Shown one piece after another: positions 63,078 to 64,000 of a stretch of 64,000 bases of DNA (position 1 is its first letter; every line of letters begins with the position of its first letter). The translations under genes were made by a program, and so were the position numbers. The notes beneath the pieces are model-generated. The model did no database searches. It had not been told where the DNA came from and saw only the letters and a program-made list of their open reading frames with translations. Where the stretch lies: assembly GCF_003628305.1 (NCBI RefSeq), contig NZ_RBZM01000006.1:124001-188000 (forward strand), given 5' to 3'. The stretch is from Cohnella endophytica (GTDB taxonomy: Bacteria > Bacillota > Bacilli > Paenibacillales > Paenibacillaceae).

Positions 63078-64000
63078 ATGGAACAGAGACTGCTTACGAA
63101 CAAAAAAGAGTTTAAGGCGAAGGGCTTTATCCTCCAGTGGGAATGGCTGCTCGTCGCCCTGATCGTTGCCATGTTCGTGATGAACTCCAACTTGTCCGAG
63201 TATTTCTTCCAATACGATAATCTTCGCGACGCCACGATGGGTTTCCTCGACAAAGCATTCATCGTACTGCCGATGGTATTCATCATCATGATGGGCGACA
63301 TCGATATTTCCGTCGGCTCGATTATCGCACTGTCGTCGGTCGTGATGGGCGACTTGTACGCCCATGGCGTGCCGATGCCCCTGGCGATGATAATCTGTCT
63401 GGCCGTCGGCACGCTGTGCGGTTGGATCAACGGTATGCTCATCGTCAGATACAAGGAGCTTTCGGCGGTTATCGTCACGCTGGCGACGATGACCATCTAC
63501 CGGGGAATCGCCTACATCTTGCTGAAGGATCAGTCGGTCGGTAAATTCCCGAGCTGGTTCAAGTTCCTTGGCTGGGATTACGTCGGCACGCTGCCGTTCA
63601 TCCTGATCGTCTTCGCGGTATTCGCGATCGCTTTCGGTTTGCTGCTTCATAAGACGCCGTTCGGCAGAAGAGTGTACGCGATCGGCAACAATCCGACCGC
63701 GGCCCGTTTCTCAGGCGTACGGGTCGATCGGATCAAGGTCATCGTCTTCACGCTGGCGGGATTGATGTCCGCGGTTACGGCTTTGTTCCTGACATCCCGG
63801 ATGGGCAGCACTCGTCCGAACATCGCAACCGGCTACGAGCTCGAAGTCATCGCGATGGTCGTTCTCGGCGGAGTCAGCACGGCGGGCGGCAAAGGAAGGA
63901 TGATCGGCGCGATTCTCGCGGTGTTCTTGATCGGCTTCCTGCGTTACGGTCTCGGACTCGTGAACGTGTCCGCGCAAATGCTGCTCATTATTCTCGGCGG
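63078..64000 (+). CDS. ABC sugar importer permease 2 (RbsC/RhaQ type), truncated by window edge
   Basis: The frame opens at the ATG at 63078, 3 bp after the permease 1 stop, and is still open at 64000 (307 codons seen of an expected 330 or so). GGAGG lies at 63061-63065. It has the family motifs VFIIMMGDIDISVGS and YELEVIAMVVLGGVSTAGG and about nine TM helices in view. It is a distinct paralogue of permease 1, so the importer is probably heteromeric. Confidence 0.9.
   Translation, partial: MEQRLLTNKKEFKAKGFILQWEWLLVALIVAMFVMNSNLSEYFFQYDNLRDATMGFLDKAFIVLPMVFIIMMGDIDISVGSIIALSSVVMGDLYAHGVPMPLAMIICLAVGTLCGWINGMLIVRYKELSAVIVTLATMTIYRGIAYILLKDQSVGKFPSWFKFLGWDYVGTLPFILIVFAVFAIAFGLLLHKTPFGRRVYAIGNNPTAARFSGVRVDRIKVIVFTLAGLMSAVTALFLTSRMGSTRPNIATGYELEVIAMVVLGGVSTAGGKGRMIGAILAVFLIGFLRYGLGLVNVSAQMLLIILG

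Noticed and set aside
62757..63650. A 297-codon open frame on the - strand
   Set aside because: Antisense to the two permease genes; Asp/His/Arg-rich sequence typical of the reverse of membrane-protein codons.

Overview
The window looks like chromosome of an aerobic or facultative, spore-former-type Firmicute of the Paenibacillaceae (Paenibacillus/Cohnella-like). Reasons visible in the sequence: three C-terminal SLH repeats on a giant secreted glycosidase, strong GGAGG-type ribosome binding sites, many AraC regulators, YesM/YesN-type two-component pairs next to sugar genes, a Bacillus-type Fnr with a C-terminal cysteine cluster, and ABC rather than PTS sugar uptake. No rRNA, tRNA, insertion sequence, prophage or CRISPR array was found. 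This assignment is inference from gene content, not from a marker gene.

Layout. (1) 1-12.1 kb: plant-polysaccharide genes: a truncated (window edge) SLH-anchored multidomain glycosidase, a YesM/YesN pair, a GH88/GH105-type hydrolase, an AraC regulator and a GH127 beta-L-arabinofuranosidase. (2) 12.1-26.6 kb: a 13-gene peptidoglycan-sugar salvage island. GH4 glycosidase and BadF-type kinase genes run leftward from an RpiR regulator gene; rightward lie murQ, a three-gene ABC importer without ATPase, anmK, a GNAT gene, a PIG-L deacetylase gene, namZ, nagZ and a MurK-like kinase gene. Together they can cut muropeptide glycan from the non-reducing end, import sugars without phosphorylating them, phosphorylate them inside and convert MurNAc-6-P and anhydroMurNAc to GlcNAc-6-P. 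A shared operator-like motif lies at the GH4/rpiR and murQ promoters. (3) 26.7-29.5 kb: small, AT-richer miscellaneous genes (SRPBCC proteins, membrane proteins, an unknown), including a probable frameshift. (4) 29.5-42.2 kb: an oxygen/nitrate-responsive anaerobic island: fnr, a NreA/NreC/NreB-like GAF-regulator-kinase set, then two hemerythrin-fold genes, doxX, adhE, pflB, pflA, a mobA-like gene and a uspA gene. Palindromic Fnr boxes lie in front of the first hemerythrin gene and doxX. (5) 42.2-50.2 kb: AraC with GH42 beta-galactosidase, a PhyH dioxygenase with AraC, an LrgA/LrgB pair and a TIM-barrel isomerase. (6) 51.4-64 kb: a pentose/deoxyhexose cluster: AraC, an AraA-like isomerase, a sugar-binding lipoprotein, YesM/YesN, L-rhamnose mutarotase, then (after an inserted-looking zinc-ribbon gene) an RbsA-type ATPase and two RbsC-type permeases, the last cut by the window edge.

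Non-coding structure. Four intergenic regions carry tandem repeats: 7 x about 51 bp at 32.8-33.2 kb with an internal hairpin, 2 x 112 bp at 47.3-47.6 kb, 6 x 51 bp at 50.2-50.5 kb, and about 16 x 52 bp at 50.5-51.3 kb. The last two abut in opposite orientation, share a core in inverted form, and the first begins inside the last codons of a gene.

The most promising biology is the PTS-independent MurNAc salvage island with its GH4/BadF side operon. Next are the Fnr-boxed fermentation island with one canonical and one ligand-less hemerythrin, and the opposed tandem-repeat arrays.
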